From an uncultured Campylobacter sp. (lineage in GTDB: Bacteria > Campylobacterota > Campylobacteria > Campylobacterales > Campylobacteraceae): 7,053 nt of DNA. The translations under genes and the position numbers were made by a program. Where the stretch lies: assembly GCF_938017615.1 (NCBI RefSeq), contig NZ_CALIJA010000165.1, positions 1 through 7,053 of the forward strand, given 5' to 3'. The notes beneath the pieces were generated by a model. That model saw only the letters and a program-made list of their open reading frames with translations, was not told where the DNA came from and made no database searches. This document shows positions 1 to 6,928 of the stretch, in pieces (within the stretch, counting starts at the first letter, position 1; each line of letters opens with the position of its first letter).

Positions 1-140
1 GCGCAATTTTTCTTTCGATACGGCAGCTGCTTCTAAAATTTTACGCTCGCGGCGGCTAATTTTTATCGTAGCTAGATTGCTGCGCCGTGCGTGAATAATC
101 CACCGCATGAACGGAAGCGATCTAAATTTAAAGGACATCT
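1..140. other. Left-edge region without an assignable gene
   Basis: No recognisable gene is seen here. On the plus strand two frames run in from the left edge and stop at 57-59 (TAA) and 92-94 (TGA); either could be the last codons of an upstream gene, but neither tail is recognisable. On the minus strand a frame is open from an ATG at 138-136 (second ATG at 108-106) to the left edge, 46 codons, rich in Arg and Lys. It has no Shine-Dalgarno sequence before either ATG, so I do not call it a gene. No RNA gene was recognised. Confidence 0.4.
94..99 (+). promoter_or_regulatory. Candidate -10 box for the 342-residue hypothetical gene
   Basis: AATAAT differs from the TATAAT consensus at one position and lies about 42 bases before the start codon at 141, leaving room for a leader of roughly 35 bases. 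No -35 match is visible, which is common for Campylobacter sigma-70 promoters. This is a guess from one short match. Confidence 0.25.
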
Positions 141-1169
141 ATGAACGGCGAAATATATCTCTCGTGCGCGCTGTGCGTCGCGCTAAAATCAGCTCTGCGC
201 GGCAATCCTGAGCAGTCGCCGCAAGATCAAAAATATATAAAATTTTTAAATTTTGAATTTGCAAAGGAGCATTTCCGCACCGCAGAGGGTGTGAGCCGCG
301 CAGCGCAGGACGGCGTAAACGACGCAAGTAAAGCTACGGAGCAAAAAGATACGTACGGCGCAGTACAGAGCAGTGCGACGGACAAAGCCGCCGAGAACGG
401 CGGTGCAGCGGAGCAAAAGCGCACGAACAGAAAAGAAGCGGCAAATGAAAAAGCGGCTAGTAAAAAAGGCGCCGGCGAAAGCACGAGCTCGTCGTTTCTG
501 CAAAAAGAGCACAAATTTTTTACCGAGCAAGTCGCGCAAAAAGGGCGCGAGGACGAGCCGATCTCCGCACGGCGGTGTTGGATAGAGCAGTGCCTAAAGC
601 TCGGTTTGAAGGACGCGAGGCTTAGTATTTCAACTTTCGCAAAAGATAGAGCGCTTTTGGGTTTTTCGGCGATGAACGTAAACGGCATCGTCTGCCGCTT
701 CGAGGACTTTGACGGCGTTTTTACGCCTGATTGGAAATACGATCGCGACAAAAAGGCTTGGTATGTGAAATACGTCGAGCACCTTTGGCGCGGAATGCCG
801 CGGGATGCGCTAAACGCGCGCGATAACAGCGCAGAATTCGGGAATGTTTTAGTGCAAATTAGGGATTTTGCGAGCAAGATAGGCTGCGAAAACTTTGCGC
901 AGACGTTTGATAATGCGCTTAAGACGCTGCGGGGCGAAGTCGCCGTGAGCGAGTATTACGCCGTTTCGTTTGCAGCGCTGCCGCAGCCGAGCTTGAGGGC
1001 ATTTGCCGCGGCGGGGATCGCCGATGTATTCGGTGCGATGGGTTCTTGGGATGATGAGCCGCCGTCTATGGCGCAAGAAATGGGGCTTGGGGACGAATAC
1101 GACCGCCTCTCGGACGAGCTCTTGGCGCAGAAAAACTTAGCGATTTTGTTTGCGATAAACGGCTGGTAG
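141..1169 (+). CDS. Hypothetical protein, 342 aa, with a low-complexity linker
   Basis: I do not recognise a characterised family, and no function is proposed. The ATG at 141 is well supported by AAAGGA at 130-135, five bases upstream. Three parts are visible. Residues 1-47 form a short folded-looking N-terminus with aromatic and hydrophobic residues and Cys9 and Cys12. Residues 48-118 are dominated by Ala, Lys, Glu, Ser, Thr, Gly and Gln with almost no bulky hydrophobics, so probably disordered. Residues 119-342 look globular, with many Trp, Phe and Tyr residues, including a stretch around 187-216 (W198, W207, W216) and a distinctive C-terminus (295-342) containing VFGAMGSWDDEPP, then GLGDEYDRLSDELL. 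No signal peptide or membrane segment is obvious, so a cytoplasmic location is inferred. The C-terminal segment resembles conserved hypothetical proteins I recall only vaguely. It converges on the reductase gene with 28 bases between stops. A TorD-type chaperone was considered because of this neighbour, but I see no resemblance. Confidence 0.85.
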   Translation: MNGEIYLSCALCVALKSALRGNPEQSPQDQKYIKFLNFEFAKEHFRTAEGVSRAAQDGVNDASKATEQKDTYGAVQSSATDKAAENGGAAEQKRTNRKEAANEKAASKKGAGESTSSSFLQKEHKFFTEQVAQKGREDEPISARRCWIEQCLKLGLKDARLSISTFAKDRALLGFSAMNVNGIVCRFEDFDGVFTPDWKYDRDKKAWYVKYVEHLWRGMPRDALNARDNSAEFGNVLVQIRDFASKIGCENFAQTFDNALKTLRGEVAVSEYYAVSFAALPQPSLRAFAAAGIADVFGAMGSWDDEPPSMAQEMGLGDEYDRLSDELLAQKNLAILFAINGW

Positions 1170-1197
1170 GGCTTTGGCACAAGAGCTAGAAAGCGCG

Positions 1198-3651
1198 CTA
1201 AGCCTCTATCGTCGCAGGCCTATCAAACGCCGTTACGCTCGGCAGTTCGCCTTTAAATTTCTCTATCTGCACCATGCTCGTGTGCGCGGTGTTGCTTTGC
1301 GAGAGCTGCGAGCTCGGTACGTCCCTCGTTAGCACGTTTATGTTGCCGTGTTTGCATAGGCTGCGCTCGCCCCAGACGGCGGGATCATACCACGCACCTT
1401 CGCTTACGATCACGACGTTATCTTGCGCCGTATCGCTTACCAGCGCGCCGCAAAGTATCTCGCCTCGGTCGTTGTAGATCCTCACCACGTCGCCCGTTTT
1501 TATGCCGCGCGCTTTTGCCGTGGCGGGGCTGATGAGCGCGGGCTCGCGGTTTGCGATCTCGGCGTAGTTGCGGATGAGCGAGTTGTTTAGCTGCGAGTGG
1601 AGCCTAAATTTAGAGTGCGCGCCGCTGATGGCGATAGGATACTTGCTCACGTCGCCGCCCAGCCACTCAAACGGCTCCATCCACGTAGCGTGCGGCGGGC
1701 AGTCGGGATAGCCTAGCTTTTCAACCGCTTCGGAGTAGAGCTCGATCTTGCCAGACGGTGTTTTTAGCGCGTTTTTCTCGGGATCGGCGCGGAAGTCCGC
1801 GTAGTTTGTGAAGTATCGCTTTTTCTCGTCGATCTTATCAAATTTGACATATCCTTTTTGCCAAAACTCCTCAAATTTAGGCATCGCTATGCCCATGCCC
1901 TCGGCTTTTGTAGCAGCATCAGCGTAAATTTCCTTCACCCACTCAAGCTCCGTTTTGCCCTCACTAAAGGCCTGCTCGTACTCCTCGCCCCACTGCGCGC
2001 AGATGAGCCGCGCGATCTCAAAGTCGCTCTTGCTCTCGCCCGCGGGCTTTACTAGCGGTTTAATCGCAAAAAGGTATTCGCTAGTGGAGTTTGCAAACTC
2101 GATATCCGTGCGCTCGCACTCAAGAGCCGATGGTAGCACGATGTCGCTGAGCCTTGCCGTACTCGTCCAAAAAGGCTCGGTGGTGATGATCGCCTCTATC
2201 TTTTTCATCGCCTCGACCGCGCGGTTGGTGTCAGGGTGGCGGGTGAAGGTCGAGCCGTTGGCGTTAAACATCACGCGGATGTGCGGCATGACGTACTTTT
2301 TGCCGTTGCGCTCGATCTGCTTGCCTGGCTCCATGATCGCGTCTATGAGCCTGCTGTTTGGTATCTCGTGGTATTTGGCTTTGGCTAGCTTGCCTTGCGG
2401 GGCGATGTATTTTTCGTTTACCGCGGGGTTAAATGCCTGAAGCTTTGGCGCGACGAAGCTAATATCTGCGTTTTTATGCATCTGATCGTTCATCACGTAG
2501 CCGCGCCCCGTCTTGCCGATGTCGCCTAGCATCGCAGCTAGCGTAATCAGCGCCCAGTACGCCATCTCGCCGTGGTGCTGGCGCTGTATCGCGTAGCCCG
2601 TGACGATGAGCGTGTCTTTTTTAGCTAGCGTATCGGCTAGGCTTTTTAGCTCCTTTTCGCTCACGCCGCAAATTTTACTCGCCCATTTTAGATCCTTTTT
2701 CGCGCCGTCTTTCGCGCCGGTGAAATACTCCTTAAATTTATCAAACCCGACCGTGTAGCGCTCAATAAATTCCTTGTCGTAAAGTCCGTTTTCGTAAAGA
2801 TAATCGCAAAGCCCGATCAGCATCGCCGTATCGGTGCAAGGGCGCACGGCGAGATAGTGCGCGCCGAAATACTCCGCCGTTTCGTTGTGGTAAACGTCTA
2901 TGCTGTAAATTTTCATCTCGCCTTTTTTAAATTTCTCTTTCATAATCTCGTAGTAGGCGTAGGAGTTGTGCATCGGCACGCCGATAGCGATCTTGTTTGA
3001 AACGACGGGATTCGTGCCCCAAAACACGATCGTTTTGGCCTCCTTTATCACACCCTCCCAACGCGTCGGAGCGTGCGTCGGATCGATAGAGCCCGTCACG
3101 TGAGGCAAAAACGCAGTCGCCGCGCCGTAAGAGTAGCCGCCAAGCTCGCTCACGTAGCCTCCTAGCGCGTTTAGCATGCGCTTTGCCGTGCGCTGCGAAT
3201 GGCCGACCTTACCGAGGCTGCCCCACTGATAAAGCTGTCCGTAAATGGCCTCTGAGCCGTATTTGTCGAAGTTTTCTTTTAAAATTTTGGCGCTTAGCTT
3301 TACCGCTTCGTCCCAGCTAACGCGCACGAAGGGCTCTTTGCCGCGAAGCTCCGGCTTTGGATTTGAGGGATCGGCTAGGAAGCTCTTGCGCACGTATGGA
3401 TATTTCACGCGCGTTTCGTTTTGGATATGATCGCTTAGAGCGTTGTTTAGCACCGTAGGCATCGCATCGCCCTCAAACGGCTCGGTGCCCACGACCCTGC
3501 CGCCGATGGTTTGGACGTAAAACGCGCCGAATTTATTCGCGCAAAGCCCCATCTGCTCGTCAAATATCGCCTGCGCCGCCGCGCTAAATTGCTTTGCCTG
3601 CGCCGAAGCAGCCGCCAGCGCACCTAGTTTTAGAAAATCTCGTCTTTTCAT
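1198..3651 (-). CDS. torA: Tat-exported molybdopterin S-/N-oxide reductase, TorA/DorA/BisC type
   Basis: This 817-residue protein is a bis-MGD molybdenum enzyme of the DMSO reductase family, probably reducing TMAO, DMSO or related oxides in the periplasm as a terminal step of anaerobic respiration. The start MKRRDFLKLGALAAASAQA is a twin-arginine signal (R3, R4) with a likely cut after Ala19. The N-terminus has only Cys37 and lacks the spaced cysteines of a 4Fe-4S cluster, as expected for TorA/DorA. GGYSYGAA at 171-178 places Ser174 as the molybdenum ligand, followed by FLPHVTGS. Cofactor-binding segments include VFWGTNPVVSN (209-219), VRPCTDTAMLIGL (269-281), LAAMLGDIGKTGRG (371-384) and the C-terminal dinucleotide-binding domain from about 675 (ISGAHSKFRLHSQ). 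The length is close to E. coli TorA. AAGG at 3659-3662 is a modest ribosome site. No cytochrome c, NapC/TorC-type quinol oxidase or TorD gene adjoins it, so its electron donor must be encoded elsewhere. A BisC/MtsZ-like methionine sulfoxide role is also possible; substrate cannot be read from sequence, so the symbol is tentative. Confidence 0.93.
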   Translation of the reverse strand: MKRRDFLKLGALAAASAQAKQFSAAAQAIFDEQMGLCANKFGAFYVQTIGGRVVGTEPFEGDAMPTVLNNALSDHIQNETRVKYPYVRKSFLADPSNPKPELRGKEPFVRVSWDEAVKLSAKILKENFDKYGSEAIYGQLYQWGSLGKVGHSQRTAKRMLNALGGYVSELGGYSYGAATAFLPHVTGSIDPTHAPTRWEGVIKEAKTIVFWGTNPVVSNKIAIGVPMHNSYAYYEIMKEKFKKGEMKIYSIDVYHNETAEYFGAHYLAVRPCTDTAMLIGLCDYLYENGLYDKEFIERYTVGFDKFKEYFTGAKDGAKKDLKWASKICGVSEKELKSLADTLAKKDTLIVTGYAIQRQHHGEMAYWALITLAAMLGDIGKTGRGYVMNDQMHKNADISFVAPKLQAFNPAVNEKYIAPQGKLAKAKYHEIPNSRLIDAIMEPGKQIERNGKKYVMPHIRVMFNANGSTFTRHPDTNRAVEAMKKIEAIITTEPFWTSTARLSDIVLPSALECERTDIEFANSTSEYLFAIKPLVKPAGESKSDFEIARLICAQWGEEYEQAFSEGKTELEWVKEIYADAATKAEGMGIAMPKFEEFWQKGYVKFDKIDEKKRYFTNYADFRADPEKNALKTPSGKIELYSEAVEKLGYPDCPPHATWMEPFEWLGGDVSKYPIAISGAHSKFRLHSQLNNSLIRNYAEIANREPALISPATAKARGIKTGDVVRIYNDRGEILCGALVSDTAQDNVVIVSEGAWYDPAVWGERSLCKHGNINVLTRDVPSSQLSQSNTAHTSMVQIEKFKGELPSVTAFDRPATIEA

Positions 3652-3724
3652 GGTTCTGCCTTAAATTTAAATTTGTTGGTTGATTTGGTTTAAATTTAGC
3701 GGGATTTATGAGGTTGAACTTTGC

Positions 3725-3730
3725 ATTGTA
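3725..3730 (-). promoter_or_regulatory. Candidate -10 box for the oxide reductase gene
   Basis: Read on the minus strand this is TACAAT, one mismatch from TATAAT, about 75 bases upstream of the reductase start codon. A start site near 3718 would give a leader of roughly 66 bases. There is no -35 match; the corresponding place is occupied by the dyad at 3747-3760. Support is a single motif, so this is tentative. Confidence 0.28.
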
Positions 3731-3746
3731 TGCCTTTAAACGTATT

Positions 3747-3760
3747 ACGCGACCTCGCGT
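3747..3760. repeat. Perfect dyad ACGCGA-CC-TCGCGT in the dgkA-reductase spacer
   Basis: Two perfectly complementary 6-base arms are separated by CC. It could fold as a 5-bp hairpin with a 4-base loop, or serve as a dimeric protein site. No T-run follows on either strand, so it does not look like an intrinsic terminator for dgkA. If the candidate -10 box at 3725-3730 is real, the dyad is centred near -36, where a regulator of the reductase gene could bind; this is inference. The rest of the 3652-3848 spacer shows only AT-rich AAATTT words typical of this genome. Confidence 0.4.
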
Positions 3761-3848
3761 CTTAGTGATGATTTTACGAAATTTAGGCTTAATTTGCCAT
3801 TTATCTATGGACGCTGCGGCGAAATTAAATTTTTATACGCAGTTGCTG

Positions 3849-4211
3849 CTAAAGGAGCTTATCTATCAGCGCGTATCCCCACAGCGCGGCGTTGAGAAAT
3901 AGGCTCATCATCACGGCCGTGCTTGCGGTGTCTTTGGCGCCCTTGGCTAGCGGGTGGATTTCGCTCGTGGCAAGATCGACCGCGCGCTCGACGGCGGAGT
4001 TTATGCACTCGGTTGTGAGCGTAAAGACCGCGCCGAAGATCAAAAATAGATTTAGCACCGCGCCGAAATTCCAAAAAAATAGCGACAGCAGAAGCGGGAC
4101 GAACACGCAAAGCTCGAGCCTGAAGCTACGCTCGCTGCGCAGCATCTCGGCAAGACCCGCCATAGCGTAGCCCCAGTTGGCAAAAAATCGGTATTTGGGC
4201 TGATTGCGCAT
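3849..4211 (-). CDS. dgkA: Diacylglycerol kinase, prokaryotic integral membrane type
   Basis: This 120-residue protein matches DgkA, the small inner-membrane kinase that uses ATP to turn diacylglycerol into phosphatidic acid, recycling lipid left from envelope glycan modification. Three hydrophobic segments are seen, at about 36-46, 50-65 and 96-116, as in E. coli DgkA. The signature ECINSAVERAVD (68-79) gives catalytic Glu68, Asn71, Glu75 and Asp79, equivalent to E69, N72, E76 and D80 of E. coli. HPLAKGAKDTASTAV (86-100) supplies the conserved Lys93-Asp94, and RSERSFRLE (25-33) the N-terminal conserved block, with Glu27 probably matching the E. coli metal-binding Glu28. Length is normal. The ATG at 4211-4209 follows AAAGGA (4222-4217, minus) by five bases. 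It is divergent from xth and lies 197 bases upstream of the reductase gene on the same strand, which is too far to suppose tight coupling. Confidence 0.93.
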   Translation of the reverse strand: MRNQPKYRFFANWGYAMAGLAEMLRSERSFRLELCVFVPLLLSLFFWNFGAVLNLFLIFGAVFTLTTECINSAVERAVDLATSEIHPLAKGAKDTASTAVMMSLFLNAALWGYALIDKLL

Positions 4212-4241
4212 AGTTTTCCTTTAAATTTAGTCAAAATTTCG

Positions 4242-4247
4242 TATAAT
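4242..4247 (+). promoter_or_regulatory. Sigma-70 -10 box (TATAAT) for xth
   Basis: A perfect TATAAT lies 31 bases before the TTG start of xth, predicting transcription from about 4254 and a leader of about 25 bases. Upstream DNA is AT-rich (4214-4240) with no TTGACA, in keeping with Campylobacter promoters that rely on the -10 box and T-rich upstream DNA. It sits in the 67-base divergent spacer with dgkA, whose own promoter must overlap this stretch; the minus strand here has only poorer matches. Confidence 0.6.
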
Positions 4248-4267
4248 CATACCAAAATTTTTGCGCC

Positions 4268-4272
4268 AAAGG
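4268..4272 (+). promoter_or_regulatory. Ribosome binding site fixing the TTG start of xth
   Basis: AAAGG lies six bases before the TTG at 4279, so that the protein begins MKLISWNVNG, the usual ExoIII N-terminus. The frame is open upstream to a TTG at 4261, but starting there would add six residues (MRQRLN) not expected in the family and would have no Shine-Dalgarno sequence. Confidence 0.65.
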
Positions 4273-4278
4273 CTAAAT

Positions 4279-5035
4279 TTGAAACTGATTAGTTGGAACG
4301 TAAACGGGCTGCGCGCAGTGCTCGGCAAAGACGGCTTTGCGTGGCTCGCGGAGCAAAACCCCGATTTTTTGGGCTTGCAAGAGATCAAGGTGAGCGAAAA
4401 GGACGCTCCGAAAGGGCTTTATGAGCTCGGATTTTCTCAGATCGATCTAAATTCCGCCGCTCGCGCGGGCTATTCCGGCGTGGCGAGCCTAGCGAAATTT
4501 AAAAGCGAGACGAACAAGGCGCTGTTTTTCCCCGACGACGAAGGGCGCGTGCTGCAGCACCGCTTCGGCGATGTCGTGCTTTTTAATATCTACTTTCCCA
4601 ACGGCCAAAAGGACGAGGCGCGGCTAGCCTACAAGATGGAATTTTACGCGAAATTCCTAGCCTACGCGCGCAGTCTCGCGGAGCAGGGACTCGGGGTGAT
4701 ATTTTGCGGCGACGTGAATACCGCGCACCGCGAGATCGATCTCGCAAACCCCAAAGCGAACTCCAAAACCTCGGGCTTTTTGCCGATCGAGCGCGCGTGG
4801 CTCGATGAGGTGGAGGCGGCAGGCTTTGTCGATACCTTCCGTGCCGTGCACGGCGAGCTGCAGGACGCCTACTCGTGGTGGAGCTACCGCTTTAACGCGC
4901 GCAAAAAACGTAGGTTGGCGGATCGATTATTTTTTCGTCTCGGCAAATTTGCGCTCGCGGCTAAAGGACGCTTTCATCCTAAGCGACGTAATGGGCAGCG
5001 ACCACTGCCCGGTGGGTATCGAGATCGAAATTTAG
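4279..5035 (+). CDS. xth: Exodeoxyribonuclease III / AP endonuclease, disrupted by a frameshift
   Basis: ExoIII (XthA/ExoA family) cuts DNA at abasic sites and removes nucleotides 3' to 5' in base-excision repair. In frame from TTG 4279 the metal and catalytic residues Asn7 (SWNVNG), Glu35 (LQEIK) and Asp145/Asn147 (GDVNTAH) are present, with YSWWSYRFNAR following. At the six-A run 4903-4908 the reading frame leaves the family sequence. The continuation NVGWRIDYFFVS...MGSDHCPVGIEIEI lies in the frame one base later, ending at TAG 5033-5035. Removing one A restores a 251-residue protein of normal length with Asp216 (WRID), Asp241 and His242 (SDH). As written, translation runs in the wrong frame to TAG at 5097, with a basic unrelated tail of about 64 residues and no catalytic Asp/His, so the product should be inactive. 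A sequencing or assembly error in the A run, or a genuine inactivating mutation, would both fit. The family assignment is certain; whether it is a pseudogene is not. Confidence 0.9.
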
Positions 5036-5149
5036 CCGGGGCAAATTTCGCGCCGCGCGCTTTGATCTTGCGTGGCTTGCGGATAAGGTGCGCGTAGCGG
5101 CGTGAGCTAATGCGCGGATTTAAAGAGGCGGTGCGCAAACGCTGCGCGA

Positions 5150-5170
5150 TAAAATTTTAAATTTAAGGAG
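5150..5170 (+). promoter_or_regulatory. Candidate fhs -10 box and strong ribosome site
   Basis: TAAAAT at 5150-5155 is one mismatch from TATAAT and could start transcription about 14 bases before fhs. AAGGAG at 5165-5170 is a strong Shine-Dalgarno sequence five bases before the ATG at 5176. Just upstream, a weak 5-bp hairpin (5133-5147) is followed by AT-rich DNA, which could equally be a weak terminator for xth. The ribosome site is firm; the promoter is a guess. Confidence 0.45.
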
Positions 5171-5175
5171 AGAAA

Positions 5176-6822
5176 ATGTTGAGCGATATCGAAATAGCAA
5201 ATGCGGCGAAGCCGGATAAAATTTCAAACGTTGCGAAAAATTTGGGGCTTAGCGAGGATGAGATCGAGCTGTACGGCCACTATAAAGCCAAGCTAAACAT
5301 CAAGCCGCGATCGCGCGCTTCGAAGCTTATTTTGGTTACGGCGACCAATCCGACGCCGTTTGGCGAGGGCAAAACTACGACCTCCATCGGTCTAGCCGAC
5401 GCGCTAAAACGTCTGGGCAAAAGCGTTTGCCTTGCGCTGCGCGAACCGTCGCTGGGGCCAGTTTTCGGTATCAAAGGCGGCGCCGCGGGCGGCGGGTACT
5501 CGCAGCTGGTGCCGATGGACGATCTAAATTTACACTTCAACGGCGATTTTCACGCGATCACCTCTGCAAATAACCTAATTTCGGCGGTCATCGACAACTC
5601 GCTGTATCAAGAAAACCCGCTAAAGATCGAGAAAATTCTATGGAAGCGCTGCATGGATATGAACGACCGCGCGCTGCGCCACATCACCGTAGGACAGGGC
5701 GGGCGCACCGACGGAGTGCAGCGCGAGGACGGCTTTAATATCACCGCAGCTAGCGAGATAATGGCGGTTCTGTGCCTCTCGAACGATCTTGCCGAGCTTA
5801 AAGAAAACATCGCAAACATAATGGTCGCCTACGATACGCAGGGAGAGCCGATATACGTGCGCGATCTGGGCTGCGCGGATGCCGTGGCGATCCTACTAAA
5901 AGACGCGATGAAGCCAAATCTCATCCAGAGCCTTGAGCACACGCCCGCGCTCGTGCACGGAGGACCCTTTGCAAATATCGCGCACGGCTGCAACTCCATA
6001 ATGGCGAGCAAGCTAGCCCTAAGTCTTGCCGATTACGCCGTGACGGAGGCGGGCTTTGGAAGCGAGCTCGGGGCTGAAAAATTTATCGACATCAAGTGTC
6101 GCCGCGCGGGCATCGCTCCGGACGCCGCGGTGTTAGTCAGCACGATCCGTTCGCTTAAATACAACGGCGGCGCGGATAAAGAAAGTATCGCGAGCCCTGA
6201 TCTTGCCGCGCTTCAAAAAGGCATCGTAAATTTAGGCGGGCATATCGAAATTTTACAAAACTTTGGGCTAAATCCCGTCGTGGCGCTTAATCGCTTTAGC
6301 TTCGATAGCGACGAGGAGATCGCCTTCGTGCGCGAGTATTGCAAGCAGCGCGGCGTGCAGATGGCGATTTGCGAAAATTTCGCCAAAGGCGGCGAGGGCG
6401 CACTTGAGCTAGCCCGCCTCGTAGTAGATGAGTGCGAGCGCGCTAAGGAGCTGAAGTTTGCCTACGAGCTTAGCGACGATACGGCGAGTAAGATCGAAAA
6501 GATCGCTACTAAAATTTACGGCGCGAGCGAGGTCGTTTTCGAGCCCGAGGCGCAAAAGGCGCTGCAGCACATCAAGGCCTTGGGACTTGAGCGGCTAAAC
6601 GTCTGCATCGCAAAGACGCAGTATAGCTTCAGCGACGATGCTAAGGCGCTCGGGCGCGCGCGCGGCTTTAAGCTTAGCGTCAAGGACCTTCAGATCCGCA
6701 CGGGAGCGGGCTTCATCGTCGCCGTCTGCGGCAAGATAATGCTGATGCCAGGGCTACCGAAGGTTCCTAACGCGCTAAATATGAAGATCACGGATGGGGG
6801 CGTTATAAGCGGGCTAGCATGA
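5176..6822 (+). CDS. fhs: Formate-tetrahydrofolate ligase (10-formyl-THF synthetase)
   Basis: This cytoplasmic enzyme joins formate to tetrahydrofolate using ATP, giving 10-formyl-THF for purine and formyl-Met-tRNA synthesis. The 548-residue length is usual for the monofunctional bacterial enzyme (about 555). The ATP-binding loop TPFGEGKTTT is at residues 60-69 (Lys66). Other family blocks follow in order: REPSLGPVFGIKGGAAGGGYSQ and MDDLNLHFNGDFHAI near 95-130, REDGFNITAASEIMA from 183, LVHGGPFANIAHGCNS from about 258, TEAGFGSELGAEKF soon after, GGHIEILQNFGLNP, and RTGAGFIVAVCGKIMLMPGLPKVP near the C-terminus. All are intact with no frameshift. The ATG is fixed by AAGGAG at 5165-5170. It begins 140 bases after the end of xth and probably has its own promoter. 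No folD or other folate gene is in the window. In a formate-using anaerobe or microaerophile it links formate to one-carbon pools; that role is inferred. Confidence 0.97.
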   Translation: MLSDIEIANAAKPDKISNVAKNLGLSEDEIELYGHYKAKLNIKPRSRASKLILVTATNPTPFGEGKTTTSIGLADALKRLGKSVCLALREPSLGPVFGIKGGAAGGGYSQLVPMDDLNLHFNGDFHAITSANNLISAVIDNSLYQENPLKIEKILWKRCMDMNDRALRHITVGQGGRTDGVQREDGFNITAASEIMAVLCLSNDLAELKENIANIMVAYDTQGEPIYVRDLGCADAVAILLKDAMKPNLIQSLEHTPALVHGGPFANIAHGCNSIMASKLALSLADYAVTEAGFGSELGAEKFIDIKCRRAGIAPDAAVLVSTIRSLKYNGGADKESIASPDLAALQKGIVNLGGHIEILQNFGLNPVVALNRFSFDSDEEIAFVREYCKQRGVQMAICENFAKGGEGALELARLVVDECERAKELKFAYELSDDTASKIEKIATKIYGASEVVFEPEAQKALQHIKALGLERLNVCIAKTQYSFSDDAKALGRARGFKLSVKDLQIRTGAGFIVAVCGKIMLMPGLPKVPNALNMKITDGGVISGLA

Positions 6823-6828
6823 AATTTT

Positions 6829-6859
6829 ATTTTCGGCGCTCTAAACCAAAGCCGAAAAT
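6829..6859. repeat. Inverted repeat seven bases after fhs
   Basis: ATTTTCGGC (6829-6837) and GCCGAAAAT (6851-6859) are perfect 9-base complements around a 13-base loop. On both strands the T-rich arm comes first and the A-rich arm last, the reverse of an intrinsic terminator, and no T-run follows. It may stabilise the 3' end of the fhs mRNA or end transcription inefficiently. A second, weaker hairpin (CCGC 6861-6864 with GCGG 6871-6874, then TAAAATTT) follows directly and is the better terminator candidate, though weak. Confidence 0.5.
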
Positions 6860-6928
6860 TCCGCACTTGGGCGGTAAAATTTAGCTGCGGACTTTGACGG
6901 CGATAAATTTTGCTTGTAGGTTGAGACG

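Noticed and set aside
227..877. Long minus-strand open frame (216 codons) opposite the hypothetical gene
   Set aside because: It is antisense to a gene with a good ribosome site. Its Ser/Ala/Phe-rich composition is the mirror of the Ala/Lys/Glu-rich linker, and it has no recognisable family.
1955..2440. Plus-strand open frame of 161 codons inside the reductase gene
   Set aside because: It is wholly antisense to well-conserved reductase sequence and has no family resemblance.
3661..3698. Two TAAATTTA palindromes 29 bases apart upstream of the reductase gene
   Set aside because: AAATTT and TAAATTTA words occur all over this window, inside and outside genes, so they are a genome-wide word bias rather than a specific operator.
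3708..3902. Plus-strand 64-codon frame in the reductase-dgkA spacer
   Set aside because: It runs 54 bases antisense into the conserved end of dgkA, has only a poor ribosome site, and resembles no known protein.
4903..4909. A-AAA-AAC heptamer in xth as a programmed -1 frameshift site
   Set aside because: Restoring the family sequence needs a +1 (or -2) shift, not the -1 shift this heptamer promotes, and ExoIII is not known to use recoding.
6829..6859. Intrinsic terminator for fhs
   Set aside because: The stem has its T-rich arm first and its A-rich arm last with no following T-run on either strand, so it is listed only as an inverted repeat.
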